Assembly (NCBI GenBank): GCA_963675655.1
Contig: OY776489.1
Coordinates: 3,224,001-3,288,000, forward strand
Source: CAXXOK01 sp963675655
Lineage (GTDB): Bacteria; Bacillota; Clostridia; Christensenellales; Aristaeellaceae
DNA length: 64,000 bases
Reading direction: 5' to 3'
Below are positions 8,314-15,621 of this stretch, in pieces. Below the pieces are notes generated by a model. The model ran no database searches. It had not been told where the DNA came from and worked only from the letters and a program-made list of their open reading frames with translations. The number at the start of each line of letters is the position of its first letter. Positions within the stretch are counted from its first letter, which is position 1. The position numbers were made by a program, and so were the translations under genes.

Positions 8314-9753
8314 ATGAAAAAAACGTATGTTACCACCATGCCCGATCATGTTGGGGCTTTTCTACAAGCCAGCCGTTGTTTCAGCTCTCTGGGGCTGAAT
8401 ATCACCCGTGTCAGCTATAATAAAGCAGTGGATATGCACACACTTTTTATTGAGGCGGACGGCACGCCCGAGCAGTTAGCTGCCGCCGAACATAAACTTA
8501 CCGAGATTGGATACTTGCAAGGGGATGCGCGCAGCCCGAGTATTGTTTTGTTGGAGTTTGCCCTGCATGACCAGCCCGGCGGAATTACCGCGATACTGGA
8601 ATTGATACAAACCTTTCATTTCAATATTTCCTATATGAGCTCACAGGAGAGCGGAACCGAATACCAACTGTTTAAAATGGGGCTGTTCGTGGACGATCAG
8701 CAAAAAATAAGCGATTTTCTGGCACAGGCGCAATCATTGTGCCGTGTTCGCGTGATTGATTACAATCATGCCGAAAAGAACTTTGATAACAGTATTTTTT
8801 ACCACTCCTATGCCGAAGGCCTTACTCACCTGCTGGGTATGTCGGAAACTGCGCAAAAAGAGTTGCTGATCTCTGTGAATCTGGCGATGCAGGTGCTGGA
8901 TGAGCAGGGCTTATCGCCCTATCGCACCTTCGATAGCATCAGCCGGTTTGCCGATTTATTGGTACGTTACAGGGGCAGTGCTTTTAACCCGCGTATTACC
9001 ACCCACCGCATCAGCGAACGTACACGTCTTACCCTGATTGAGCCGCCCTGCGGCAGCAATACCGCCATCCTGCAAAGCGGTGATGAAGTATTGTTTATCG
9101 ATACAGGATACGCCTGCTACCGGGAGGAGATGTTGGCGCTTTTGCGCAAATTGCTGCCGGATTTTGATCAAATGCCCAAGCACGCGCTGATTACCCATGC
9201 TGATGTTGATCACTGCGGACTGCTTTCCCTGTTTGACACCGTTATGATGAGCGAAAAAAGCGCAGTATGTCTCCGCCTAGAGGCCGCCGGTGAAGATGAT
9301 TACCGCGAGCGGATTCCGCTGCATAAGCCATACATTAAAATATGTAAAACGCTTACCAGTTACCAACCGCCTGACCCTGCCATTTTGCAGGTTATTTGCG
9401 GCGATGCCCAGCCGCAGCAAACGCCGCTGAGGCCGGTGGGTATGTATACTTTTGGCGATATGCGCTTTGAGCTGTGGGAGGGGCAAGGCGGCCATTTGCC
9501 AGGCGAGTTGATATTGATCGATTATCAACACCGGGTTGTGTTTACCGGAGATGTCTATGTAAACCTGAAGGATATGACGCCCGAGCAAGCTGCCTATAAC
9601 CGCTATGCGCCGATCTTAATGACGTCGGTAGATACCGACCCGGCACTTTGCGCAATGGAACGCGCCGAGCTATGGCAGCGCTTGGGCATAGGCCACTGGC
9701 AGGTTTTCGGTTCACATGGAATGAAGCGGGATTATTGCGTAAAACATGAGTAA
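8314..9753 (+). CDS. ACT-domain / metallo-beta-lactamase-fold protein
   Basis: 479-aa fusion. Residues 1-150 hold two ACT-like small-molecule-binding modules (the first begins TTMPDHVGAF, the second HDQPGGITAI). Residues 220-479 form a metallo-beta-lactamase fold with the metal motif THADVDHCG, a GGHLPGELI histidine, FTGDV and GSHG. The usual HxHxDH is HADVDH here, so the second His is an Asp. ACT domains normally sense amino acids, suggesting a ligand-gated hydrolase, but the substrate is unknown. ATG 8314 follows AAAGGCGG. It is transcribed away from the glycosidases from its own promoter. Confidence 0.75.
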   Translation: MKKTYVTTMPDHVGAFLQASRCFSSLGLNITRVSYNKAVDMHTLFIEADGTPEQLAAAEHKLTEIGYLQGDARSPSIVLLEFALHDQPGGITAILELIQTFHFNISYMSSQESGTEYQLFKMGLFVDDQQKISDFLAQAQSLCRVRVIDYNHAEKNFDNSIFYHSYAEGLTHLLGMSETAQKELLISVNLAMQVLDEQGLSPYRTFDSISRFADLLVRYRGSAFNPRITTHRISERTRLTLIEPPCGSNTAILQSGDEVLFIDTGYACYREEMLALLRKLLPDFDQMPKHALITHADVDHCGLLSLFDTVMMSEKSAVCLRLEAAGEDDYRERIPLHKPYIKICKTLTSYQPPDPAILQVICGDAQPQQTPLRPVGMYTFGDMRFELWEGQGGHLPGELILIDYQHRVVFTGDVYVNLKDMTPEQAAYNRYAPILMTSVDTDPALCAMERAELWQRLGIGHWQVFGSHGMKRDYCVKHE

Positions 9754-9790
9754 TATGCCAAACTTCTGCTGATAACACGGAGGGATAGAT

Positions 9791-10333
9791 ATGGAAGCGA
9801 TACAAGCCATTCAAAACCGAGCCAGCTACCGCGGCGTCTATGCGCCTACGCCTGTGCCGCGCGCTGATTTGGAAACCATCCTTCATGCAGGTTTGGCAGC
9901 CCCTTCGGGTTGCAACAAGCAAACCACAAGCCTTATCGCTGTGGACGATCCGGCCGTAATGCAAAAGCTTTACGCTCTTGTAACTCCCTATGTTGGCGTT
10001 ACCGCCCCCGCCCTAATATTGGTGCTCAGCCAGCCCATTTGCGCGTACCGCGATATGTGCTTCAGCAAGCAGGATTATTCCGCTGCGATTGAAAACATGC
10101 TGCTGGCGATTACAGCACTGGGGTACGAAAGCTGCTGGGTGGAAGGCTATATTACCGATAAGGATCGTATTGGCCGTAAAATGGCGAATGTATTGGGCGT
10201 ACCGGAAACATATGATTTGGTATGCTATTTACCTGTCGGCCGCGCCGCAGAGCCGGTTAAACGCGTAGCTAAAAAATCTTTTCACGAACGGGCATGGTTC
10301 AATGGTTTTCAAAATTCCATTAAAGAAGAGTGA
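9791..10333 (+). CDS. Nitroreductase-family FMN oxidoreductase
   Basis: 180-aa nitroreductase-fold protein. The N-terminal NRASYRGVY matches the R(R/S)SxR phosphate-binding start of the family, APSGCNKQ (about 38-45) is the FMN-contact loop, and GYESCWVEGY near 116-125 is the conserved core. Such enzymes are FMN-dependent NAD(P)H oxidoreductases of broad substrate range. The start is preceded by CGGAGGGATA. It lies 37 bp after the ACT-MBL gene and is probably co-transcribed with it. No substrate can be assigned. Confidence 0.8.
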   Translation: MEAIQAIQNRASYRGVYAPTPVPRADLETILHAGLAAPSGCNKQTTSLIAVDDPAVMQKLYALVTPYVGVTAPALILVLSQPICAYRDMCFSKQDYSAAIENMLLAITALGYESCWVEGYITDKDRIGRKMANVLGVPETYDLVCYLPVGRAAEPVKRVAKKSFHERAWFNGFQNSIKEE

Positions 10334-10427
10334 ACCGGTTTCACAAATCTGGTATGTAAGTTTTTCCATCTTTGGAAAGCGTTTATTTATAAGGGTTTTA
10401 CAGCAAATAGCAGAACAAGCAATCCAT

Positions 10428-10456
10428 TTGACAAACATACCCTAGCGTGCTATTAT
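10428..10456 (+). promoter_or_regulatory. Promoter of the FGase/ATP-grasp operon
   Basis: TTGACA (10428-10433) and TATTAT (10451-10456) are separated by 17 bp. Transcription would start near 10463 and produce a leader of about 75 nt. Confidence 0.7.
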
Positions 10457-10464
10457 ATAGGCTC

Positions 10465-10532
10465 GTTGATGCCATGCCGCATCATGTGGCCGGTCAAACG
10501 GCATCAACAACTTATGGACCATGCCAAGGAGG
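10465..10532 (+). promoter_or_regulatory. Structured 5' leader, possible pseudoknot near the ribosome site
   Basis: GTTGATGCC (10465-10473) pairs perfectly with GGCATCAAC (10500-10508). Inside is a second hairpin GCCGCA-TCA-TGTGGC. GGTC in the 3' inner loop (10492-10495) can pair with GACC at 10517-10520, just before AAGGAGG (10526-10532). GGCAT at 10500-10504 could alternatively pair with ATGCC at 10521-10525. The layout resembles a translational riboswitch or a protein-binding leader. I match it to no known class, and no covariance evidence is available. Confidence 0.4.
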
Positions 10533-10539
10533 TACCCTC

Positions 10540-11199
10540 GTGACCACCGAGCAACAAATTGACCGTGCCTTAGCGTATTTCACTGACGAAGAGCACCTGT
10601 GCAGCTATGAACTCCTGGACGGTACGGGCAATATGCTGATCAGCGCACCCCATGCTATGTTGCAAACGCGCAACGGCTCCATTAAAAGCGCAGAGCGTTT
10701 TACCGGTATGTTATGCCGCATGATGCATGATCGTATTGGCTGCCCCGTGATTTACAAAACCCGCCATTTACGCGATGATGCAAACCACGATCCCGTTAGC
10801 GATTATCGCGATGCTCTGTGCCGCTACGTTAAGCAGCATAACACCGGGTTTGTGCTAGATTTGCACCAAATGAAGCCCGAGCGGGATACCGATGTTTGCA
10901 TCGGTACCGGATACGGCCGTAATTTAATGGGCAAGACCGATCTGACAGGTATCGTGCTGGATGCTTTCCGTGAGCGGGGAGTTAAGCGCATCTCTGTTGA
11001 CGATCCCTTTCCCGCTATCGGTCCGAACACAGTCAGCGCAACAGTTGCATCCCGCTGTCACGTTCCTGCCATACAGCTGGAGCTGAACACCCGACTGCTG
11101 ATGAATGGATATGACGATTATTGCTTTGTACGGGTACTGGACGCTTTGTGCGATCTTACCCAGCATTTAAACCACAAAGCCAAAGAAATAGCGCTGTAA
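10540..11199 (+). CDS. N-formylglutamate amidohydrolase-family protein
   Basis: 219-aa protein of the N-formylglutamate amidohydrolase (FGase) superfamily, a zinc hydrolase fold. Family features are LISAPHA near the N-terminus, FVLDLHQM in the middle and AIQLELN near the C-terminus, where the Asp/His/Glu residues would bind metal. I choose GTG 10540, eight bases after AAGGAGG, rather than an ATG at 10447 that lies upstream of the leader structure. It is followed 49 bp later by two ATP-grasp ligases, suggesting one pathway that makes or breaks an amide or peptide bond. True formylglutamate hydrolysis is not implied. Confidence 0.7.
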   Translation: MTTEQQIDRALAYFTDEEHLCSYELLDGTGNMLISAPHAMLQTRNGSIKSAERFTGMLCRMMHDRIGCPVIYKTRHLRDDANHDPVSDYRDALCRYVKQHNTGFVLDLHQMKPERDTDVCIGTGYGRNLMGKTDLTGIVLDAFRERGVKRISVDDPFPAIGPNTVSATVASRCHVPAIQLELNTRLLMNGYDDYCFVRVLDALCDLTQHLNHKAKEIAL

Positions 11200-11248
11200 C
11201 CGTGCTAACGCCCGAATGATTGCCATTTTCTAAAGGGGGGCTGACGGG

Positions 11249-12130
11249 ATGCTACGCGGATTGATGGTTACAAATGCTTTTCTGCATATCACAAAATTCG
11301 ACGAGCTTTATCATTTTTTGTTAAACAGCGCTCACAGCTGTGGGATGGAGCTCTCCGTACATACAAATGCCGAACTATGCGCCGTGGTAGATACCCCGGC
11401 GTTTTCGTCATCTGCTTATGATTTTGTTCTGTTTTGGGATAAGGATATTTCGCTGGCAACGCAGTTGGAACAACGAGGATTACCCGTGTTCAACAGTGCG
11501 CAGAGCATTCTCAATTGCGACGACAAATCGCTTACTTACCTGGAGCTAAAGCGTACCTCTACACCCATGCCGCGCACCATTCTAGCCCCGAAGACGTTTC
11601 CAGCTATCGGTTATACCGATACCGCCTTTGTCGATGCCGCCGCACAACAGCTGGGTTTCCCGCTGATTTTAAAAGAATGCTTCGGCTCCTTTGGGCAGCA
11701 GGTGTATTTGTGTAACGACCTGGAATCCCTGCGGGAAAAGGTAGTATCGCTGGCGGGTACGCCGCTGCTGTTTCAACAGTTGATACAGGAAAGCTACGGG
11801 CGCGATGTACGCATTAATGTTGTTGGGGACCGGATCGTCGCCAGTGTTTTGCGGCAAAGCAAGAGTGGAGATTTTCGCAGCAATTTAACACTTGGCGGCA
11901 GCATGCAAGCTTATACCCCCACCTCCGCGGAAGCCGCGCTGGCATTGCATGCCGTGCGGGAACTGGGGCTTACTTTTGCAGGGGTCGATATACTGTTTGG
12001 TAAGGATGGTCCGCTGCTTTGTGAAGTGAACAGCAATGCTCATTTTAAAACAACGCTTGCTTGTACCGGTGTAAACATGGCTGATGAAATACTGCTGGAA
12101 ATTCAACAGCGATTGGAGGAGCGTTTATGA
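11249..12130 (+). CDS. RimK-like ATP-grasp ligase (first of a pair)
   Basis: 293-aa ATP-grasp protein with a RimK-like layout: an N-terminal Rossmann-like part with PVFNSAQS, an ATP-binding region starting at FPLILKECFGSFGQQV, GRDVRINVVG, and the metal-binding end GVDILF...LLCEVNSN. These enzymes form amide bonds between a carboxylate and an amine through an acyl phosphate, for example when adding glutamate to proteins or cofactors. ATG 11249 is preceded by AAAGGGGGGC. Its end overlaps the next ATP-grasp gene by 4 bp (ATGA), so the two are translationally coupled and may act in sequence or as a heterodimer. The substrate is unknown. Confidence 0.8.
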   Translation: MLRGLMVTNAFLHITKFDELYHFLLNSAHSCGMELSVHTNAELCAVVDTPAFSSSAYDFVLFWDKDISLATQLEQRGLPVFNSAQSILNCDDKSLTYLELKRTSTPMPRTILAPKTFPAIGYTDTAFVDAAAQQLGFPLILKECFGSFGQQVYLCNDLESLREKVVSLAGTPLLFQQLIQESYGRDVRINVVGDRIVASVLRQSKSGDFRSNLTLGGSMQAYTPTSAEAALALHAVRELGLTFAGVDILFGKDGPLLCEVNSNAHFKTTLACTGVNMADEILLEIQQRLEERL

Positions 12131-12987
12131 AAACCGGGTGGCTGCTCTATGATGAAAGCGATCTGAACCATAACCGTGATTTTGCTGATCATATGTCGCA
12201 ATTGGCGCAGCAGCGCAGTTGTTCGCTGCTGACTGTGCGCACTAATCAGCTCGTTACGGGTGTGCATGACGGCGGCAGGCTGTTTGTTTACAAGGACGGT
12301 AAAGAAGCTCTGCCGGATTTTGTAATTTCGCGTCAACGGGATGATTTAATCAGCACGCAGTTTGAAAGCATGGGCGTTCCAGTTTTTAACGGTGCACGCG
12401 TCTGTAAAATCTGCAACGACAAACGCCGGACACATCAATTTCTGGCGGGGCTACCGATGATGGAAACCACTTTTGTTAATCACCGGTATGCTGTTGCGCC
12501 TGCGGCGGGCCATTACCCTGTATATATAAAACCGGCGGGTGGGCATGGCGGCGAGCAAGTGCGGCTGGTCAATAACGAGTATGAGTGGCGCGAGGCAGCC
12601 GATGCTATTTTACCGCAGGATTTTATAGAGCAAAAAGCAGCGGATAACGCAGGGCGCGATTTGCGCGTTTACGTTTTGTTTGGTCAAATCACAGCAGCAG
12701 TCATGCGCACGGCAACACAAGGCTTTTTAAGCAACTTCAAACGCGGCGGCGCTGTAGCCCTCCATTCGCTGACAACCGAAGAGGAACAGCTGACCAAACA
12801 AATCATCGCCCGTTTTTCCGCCGCAGATGCACCGCTTTACTTTGCGGGTGTTGATATGCTCTACCACGACGGGCATCCGGTACTCAGCGAAGTAGAAGAC
12901 GTGGTGGGCAGCCGTATGCTGTACCGGGAAAGTAAGCTGGATATTGCAGCCATGTATTTGGATGCGATATTAAAACGTTTACCATAA
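12127..12987 (+). CDS. RimK-like ATP-grasp ligase (second of a pair)
   Basis: 286-aa ATP-grasp protein, diverged from its upstream neighbour but sharing the same architecture: PVFNGARVCKICNDK, the P-loop-like YIKPAGGHGGEQV, GRDLRVYV, and GVDMLY...VLSEVEDV. The last motif has Glu-Asp where RimK has a Glu-Asn metal site, so metal binding may be altered. Its start overlaps the stop of the first ligase (ATGA). Two non-identical ATP-grasps in tandem suggest two successive ligations, or one active and one specialised subunit. Nothing in the sequence names the acceptor. Confidence 0.75.
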   Translation: MKTGWLLYDESDLNHNRDFADHMSQLAQQRSCSLLTVRTNQLVTGVHDGGRLFVYKDGKEALPDFVISRQRDDLISTQFESMGVPVFNGARVCKICNDKRRTHQFLAGLPMMETTFVNHRYAVAPAAGHYPVYIKPAGGHGGEQVRLVNNEYEWREAADAILPQDFIEQKAADNAGRDLRVYVLFGQITAAVMRTATQGFLSNFKRGGAVALHSLTTEEEQLTKQIIARFSAADAPLYFAGVDMLYHDGHPVLSEVEDVVGSRMLYRESKLDIAAMYLDAILKRLP

Positions 12988-13017
12988 TTTATGTTTTCTT
13001 GGGCGTATAACGATTGC

Positions 13018-13050
13018 CTAGTATGCAGTACTAGCGAATTATGATATACT
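13018..13050 (+). promoter_or_regulatory. Promoter with palindromic operator before the aminotransferase
   Basis: A perfect inverted repeat CTAGTA-5nt-TACTAG (13018-13034) lies just upstream of an extended -10 element, TGATATACT (TATACT at 13045-13050). No good -35 is seen, so the palindrome probably occupies the activator or -35 region. The regulator is unknown. Confidence 0.45.
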
Positions 13051-13107
13051 TTATACAAGGTTGCCCTACACGGAAAGGCCGCAAATTATAGCAGAGCAGG
13101 CGATTAA

Positions 13108-14238
13108 ATGATTCCCTTTAATGTACCTCCCTATATCGGCGCCGAAGATGAATATGTATTACAAGCAATCCATAGCCATAAAATAAGCGGAGACGGCAGT
13201 TTTACAAAACGCTGCCATGCAGAACTGGAACGGATGACCGGCACCAAAAAGGCACTGCTGACCACATCCGGTACCAGCGCCCTGGAACTGGCGGCTATTC
13301 TATGTAATGTTCAGCCGGGCGACGAAGTCATTTTGCCTTCGTATACCTTTTCCAGCACCGCAAATGCCTTTGCTTTACGTGGAGCTACACTTGTGTTTGT
13401 CGATATTACCCCTGACACCATGAATATCGATCCCATTTGTGTGCGTGCCGCCATTACGGATCGTACCAAAGTCATCATTCCGGTTCACTATGCAGGCGTC
13501 TGCTGCGATATGGATGCAATAAACGCGATTGCCAAAGAGCATAGCCTCTTTGTCGTTGAGGATGCGGCGCAAGCTGTGGATGCTTATTATCAAGGCAAAC
13601 CCGCCGGATCGCTTTCAGACGTCGGCTGTTTCAGCTTTCACGAAACCAAGAACTTCAGTATGGGCGAAGGCGGAGCCGCTTTGCTGAACAACCCCCGTTT
13701 TGTCGAGCGTGCCGAAATAATACGGGAAAAAGGCACTGATCGCAGTCGGTTTTATCGCGGTCTGGTCGATAAATATTCGTGGGTGGACATCGGCGGTTCC
13801 ATTTTGCCAAGTGAATTGAATGCGGCATATTTACTTCCGCAACTGGAAAACAATGAGAAGATTACACAATGGCGTATGCAGCGTTGGCATCAATACAATA
13901 CGGGATTAGCCGATTTGCAGGCAAGCGGTAAAATTACCCTGCCCGTCATCCCGGATGATTGCCAGCATAACGCGCATATGTTTTACATTAAATGCAAAGA
14001 TATTCAGGAGCGTACAGAACTGACGGCCTTCTTAAAGAGCCGTGATATTATGGCGGTATTCCACTATATCCCCTTGCACTCCGCTGTTGCCGGTTTAAAA
14101 TTTGGCCGTTTTCAGGGAGAGGATCGCTATACTACCCGTGAGAGCGAGCGGCTGCTCCGGCTTCCGCTGTTCTATGGCTTAAGCGAAGAGGACTGCGCTG
14201 CCGTTATTGATGTTGTTCATGCCTTTTACCAAGCTTGA
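13108..14238 (+). CDS. DegT/DnrJ/WecE-type sugar aminotransferase
   Basis: 376-aa PLP enzyme of the DegT/DnrJ/EryC1/StrS family, closest by eye to WecE (dTDP-4-dehydro-6-deoxyglucose transaminase). It opens IPFNVPPYIG, has SGTSALELAA near 54-63, EDAAQA at 151-156, and the PLP lysine in HETKNFSMGEGG (K181). Such enzymes place an amino group on nucleotide-activated deoxysugars for surface glycans or glycosylated products. No other nucleotide-sugar genes are nearby, so its partners must be elsewhere. It has its own promoter, and the ATG 13108 has only a weak SD. An unrelated amino-donor role with the upstream ligases cannot be excluded. Confidence 0.85.
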   Translation: MIPFNVPPYIGAEDEYVLQAIHSHKISGDGSFTKRCHAELERMTGTKKALLTTSGTSALELAAILCNVQPGDEVILPSYTFSSTANAFALRGATLVFVDITPDTMNIDPICVRAAITDRTKVIIPVHYAGVCCDMDAINAIAKEHSLFVVEDAAQAVDAYYQGKPAGSLSDVGCFSFHETKNFSMGEGGAALLNNPRFVERAEIIREKGTDRSRFYRGLVDKYSWVDIGGSILPSELNAAYLLPQLENNEKITQWRMQRWHQYNTGLADLQASGKITLPVIPDDCQHNAHMFYIKCKDIQERTELTAFLKSRDIMAVFHYIPLHSAVAGLKFGRFQGEDRYTTRESERLLRLPLFYGLSEEDCAAVIDVVHAFYQA

Positions 14239-14261
14239 TCACACTTTCCCATTATTTCTTT

Positions 14262-14269
14262 GCTATAAT
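14262..14269 (+). promoter_or_regulatory. Extended -10 promoter of the DUF308 gene
   Basis: TGCTATAAT is an extended -10 element ending at 14269 without a recognisable -35, 41 bp before the ATG at 14310. Confidence 0.45.
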
Positions 14270-14309
14270 GGAACCAAACGTACTACAGGAATGTGAAAGG
14301 AGAATAACG

Positions 14310-14858
14310 ATGCTGAAAAATCTATTCAGTTGGAAATTCACCGGTTGGACTGCCATCGTATTCTACGCTGTTTGTGGACTTCTCTTACTCCTCTGGCCTG
14401 GCTTGGCGTTGGGTCTTGCCAATTATGCGCTTGCAGCATTACTGTGCATCATGGGCGTTGTCATGATTATCCGTTATTGCCGTTCCACATTAAAGCTGCG
14501 CGTGAAGGATTTGTATCTTGCAAAGGGACTTATCTTGCTGTTAATCGGTTTGGTGCTGGCGCTAAAGAGCGACCTGTTGATTACCGTGCTTCCCTTCTTA
14601 TGGGGCGTAGCCATGTTAGTTGGCGGTTTTGCCAAGCTGCAAATGGCATTTGATCTTCGTAGTTTTGACCGCGAAAAATGGTGGCTGATGCTGATCGGCG
14701 CGATGCTTTCGCTCATTCTTGGTGTTGTCGCCGTTACGCAGCCTGTATTCCTTGCAAGCGTTATCACTCAAATCATGGGTATTTCGCTCCTGCTGGAAGC
14801 CATCCTTGATGCTGTGGCATTGGTGATTTTCCACCGTGAAATGAAGGACAACCTGTAA
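14310..14858 (+). CDS. DUF308/HdeD-like membrane protein
   Basis: 182-aa integral membrane protein with six hydrophobic segments arranged as three hairpins, the pattern of the DUF308 (HdeD) family. It starts at ATG 14310, preceded by AAAGGAG; an in-frame upstream start at 14235 overlaps the aminotransferase and precedes the promoter. HdeD-type proteins are linked to acid resistance in E. coli, but the function in Firmicutes is unknown. A strong terminator follows at once. Confidence 0.75.
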   Translation: MLKNLFSWKFTGWTAIVFYAVCGLLLLLWPGLALGLANYALAALLCIMGVVMIIRYCRSTLKLRVKDLYLAKGLILLLIGLVLALKSDLLITVLPFLWGVAMLVGGFAKLQMAFDLRSFDREKWWLMLIGAMLSLILGVVAVTQPVFLASVITQIMGISLLLEAILDAVALVIFHREMKDNL

Positions 14859-14872
14859 CCTCCGTGTTCTAT

Positions 14873-14901
14873 AAAAGACCGCGTGATTACGCGGTCTTTT
14901 T
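14873..14901 (+). terminator. Rho-independent terminator after the DUF308 gene
   Basis: A 12-bp stem (AAAAGACCGCGT with ACGCGGTCTTTT) and a GATT loop are followed by a short T tract. Confidence 0.85.
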
Positions 14902-14969
14902 ATATTGCGCGCTTTAGCGAGAATTAACCACCAGCAGAGCTGGTGAGGATGAAGAACTTAAGATACAAG

Positions 14970-15027
14970 AAACCTCCTTTGCTATAATGATGCTGGTCTG
15001 GCAACCGCAACAAAGCAAAGGAGGTTT
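14970..15027 (+). promoter_or_regulatory. Inverted repeat masking the tnpA ribosome binding site
   Basis: AAACCTCCTTTGC (14970-14982) is perfectly complementary to GCAAAGGAGGTTT (15015-15027), which contains the tnpA Shine-Dalgarno. The extended -10 TGCTATAAT (14980-14988) lies at the edge of the left arm. A transcript from this promoter would lack the left arm and expose the SD. A read-through transcript from outside would contain both arms and hide it. Confidence 0.7.
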
Positions 15028-15034
15028 GTCATTT

Positions 15035-15508
15035 ATGACAAATGACAATCAAAGTTTAGCGCACACAAAATGGAATTGCAAATACCACATCGTGTTTGCG
15101 CCGAAGTATAGGCGACAAGGGGTGTATGGGAAGATAAAAGGCGACATAGGGAAAATCCTCAGGCAATTATATGAGATGAAGAAGGTGGAAATAAATGAAG
15201 CAGAAGCATGCCCCGACCATATTCACATGCTAGTGAGTATACAACCCAATTTGAGCGTTTCGCAGTTTGTTGGCTACTTGAAGGGAAAGAGTTCACTTAT
15301 GATATTTGATCGACATGCTAATCTCAAATATAAATAGGGGAATCGGCATTTCTGGTGTAGAGGTTATTATGTCGATACAGTGGGTCGAAACAAGGAAAGA
15401 ATTGCCGCCTATATACGCAATCAGTTGCAAGAAGATATTTCGGCAGATCAGATATCTTTCAAGGAGTACATTGACCCGTTTACAGGTGGCAAGAACCCTA
15501 AGGCGTAA
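15035..15508 (+). pseudogene. tnpA: IS200-type Y1 transposase TnpA with an internal amber codon
   Basis: HUH-superfamily (Y1) transposase that would catalyse single-strand peel-and-paste transposition. The frame starts MTNDNQSLAHTKW at ATG 15035, after AAAGGAGG, and carries the metal-binding HUH motif in CPDHIHML. At 15335-15337 the codon is TAG. Reading through it gives GNRHFWCRGYYV...AAYIRNQL up to TAA 15506, the normal C-terminal part with the catalytic tyrosine. The lesion therefore looks like a single substitution, probably TAT to TAG. The truncated 100-aa product lacks the nucleophile. Everything else is intact, so the mutation seems recent. Confidence 0.85.
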
Positions 15509-15621
15509 AAACAGGCCGCTTTAGCGGCGGCCTGTAAAGAGAACGCGGTTGCTAGACTGTTCAATGCGTCTTGAGACGCGGCTAGTAGGTTCGCCTTGAA
15601 GGCGCGGTGCATACCACCGGC

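Noticed and set aside
10447..10539. N-terminal extension of the FGase-like protein from ATG 10447
   Set aside because: This start lies inside the promoter -35/-10 spacer and would be read across the leader hairpins. GTG 10540 has a perfect SD.
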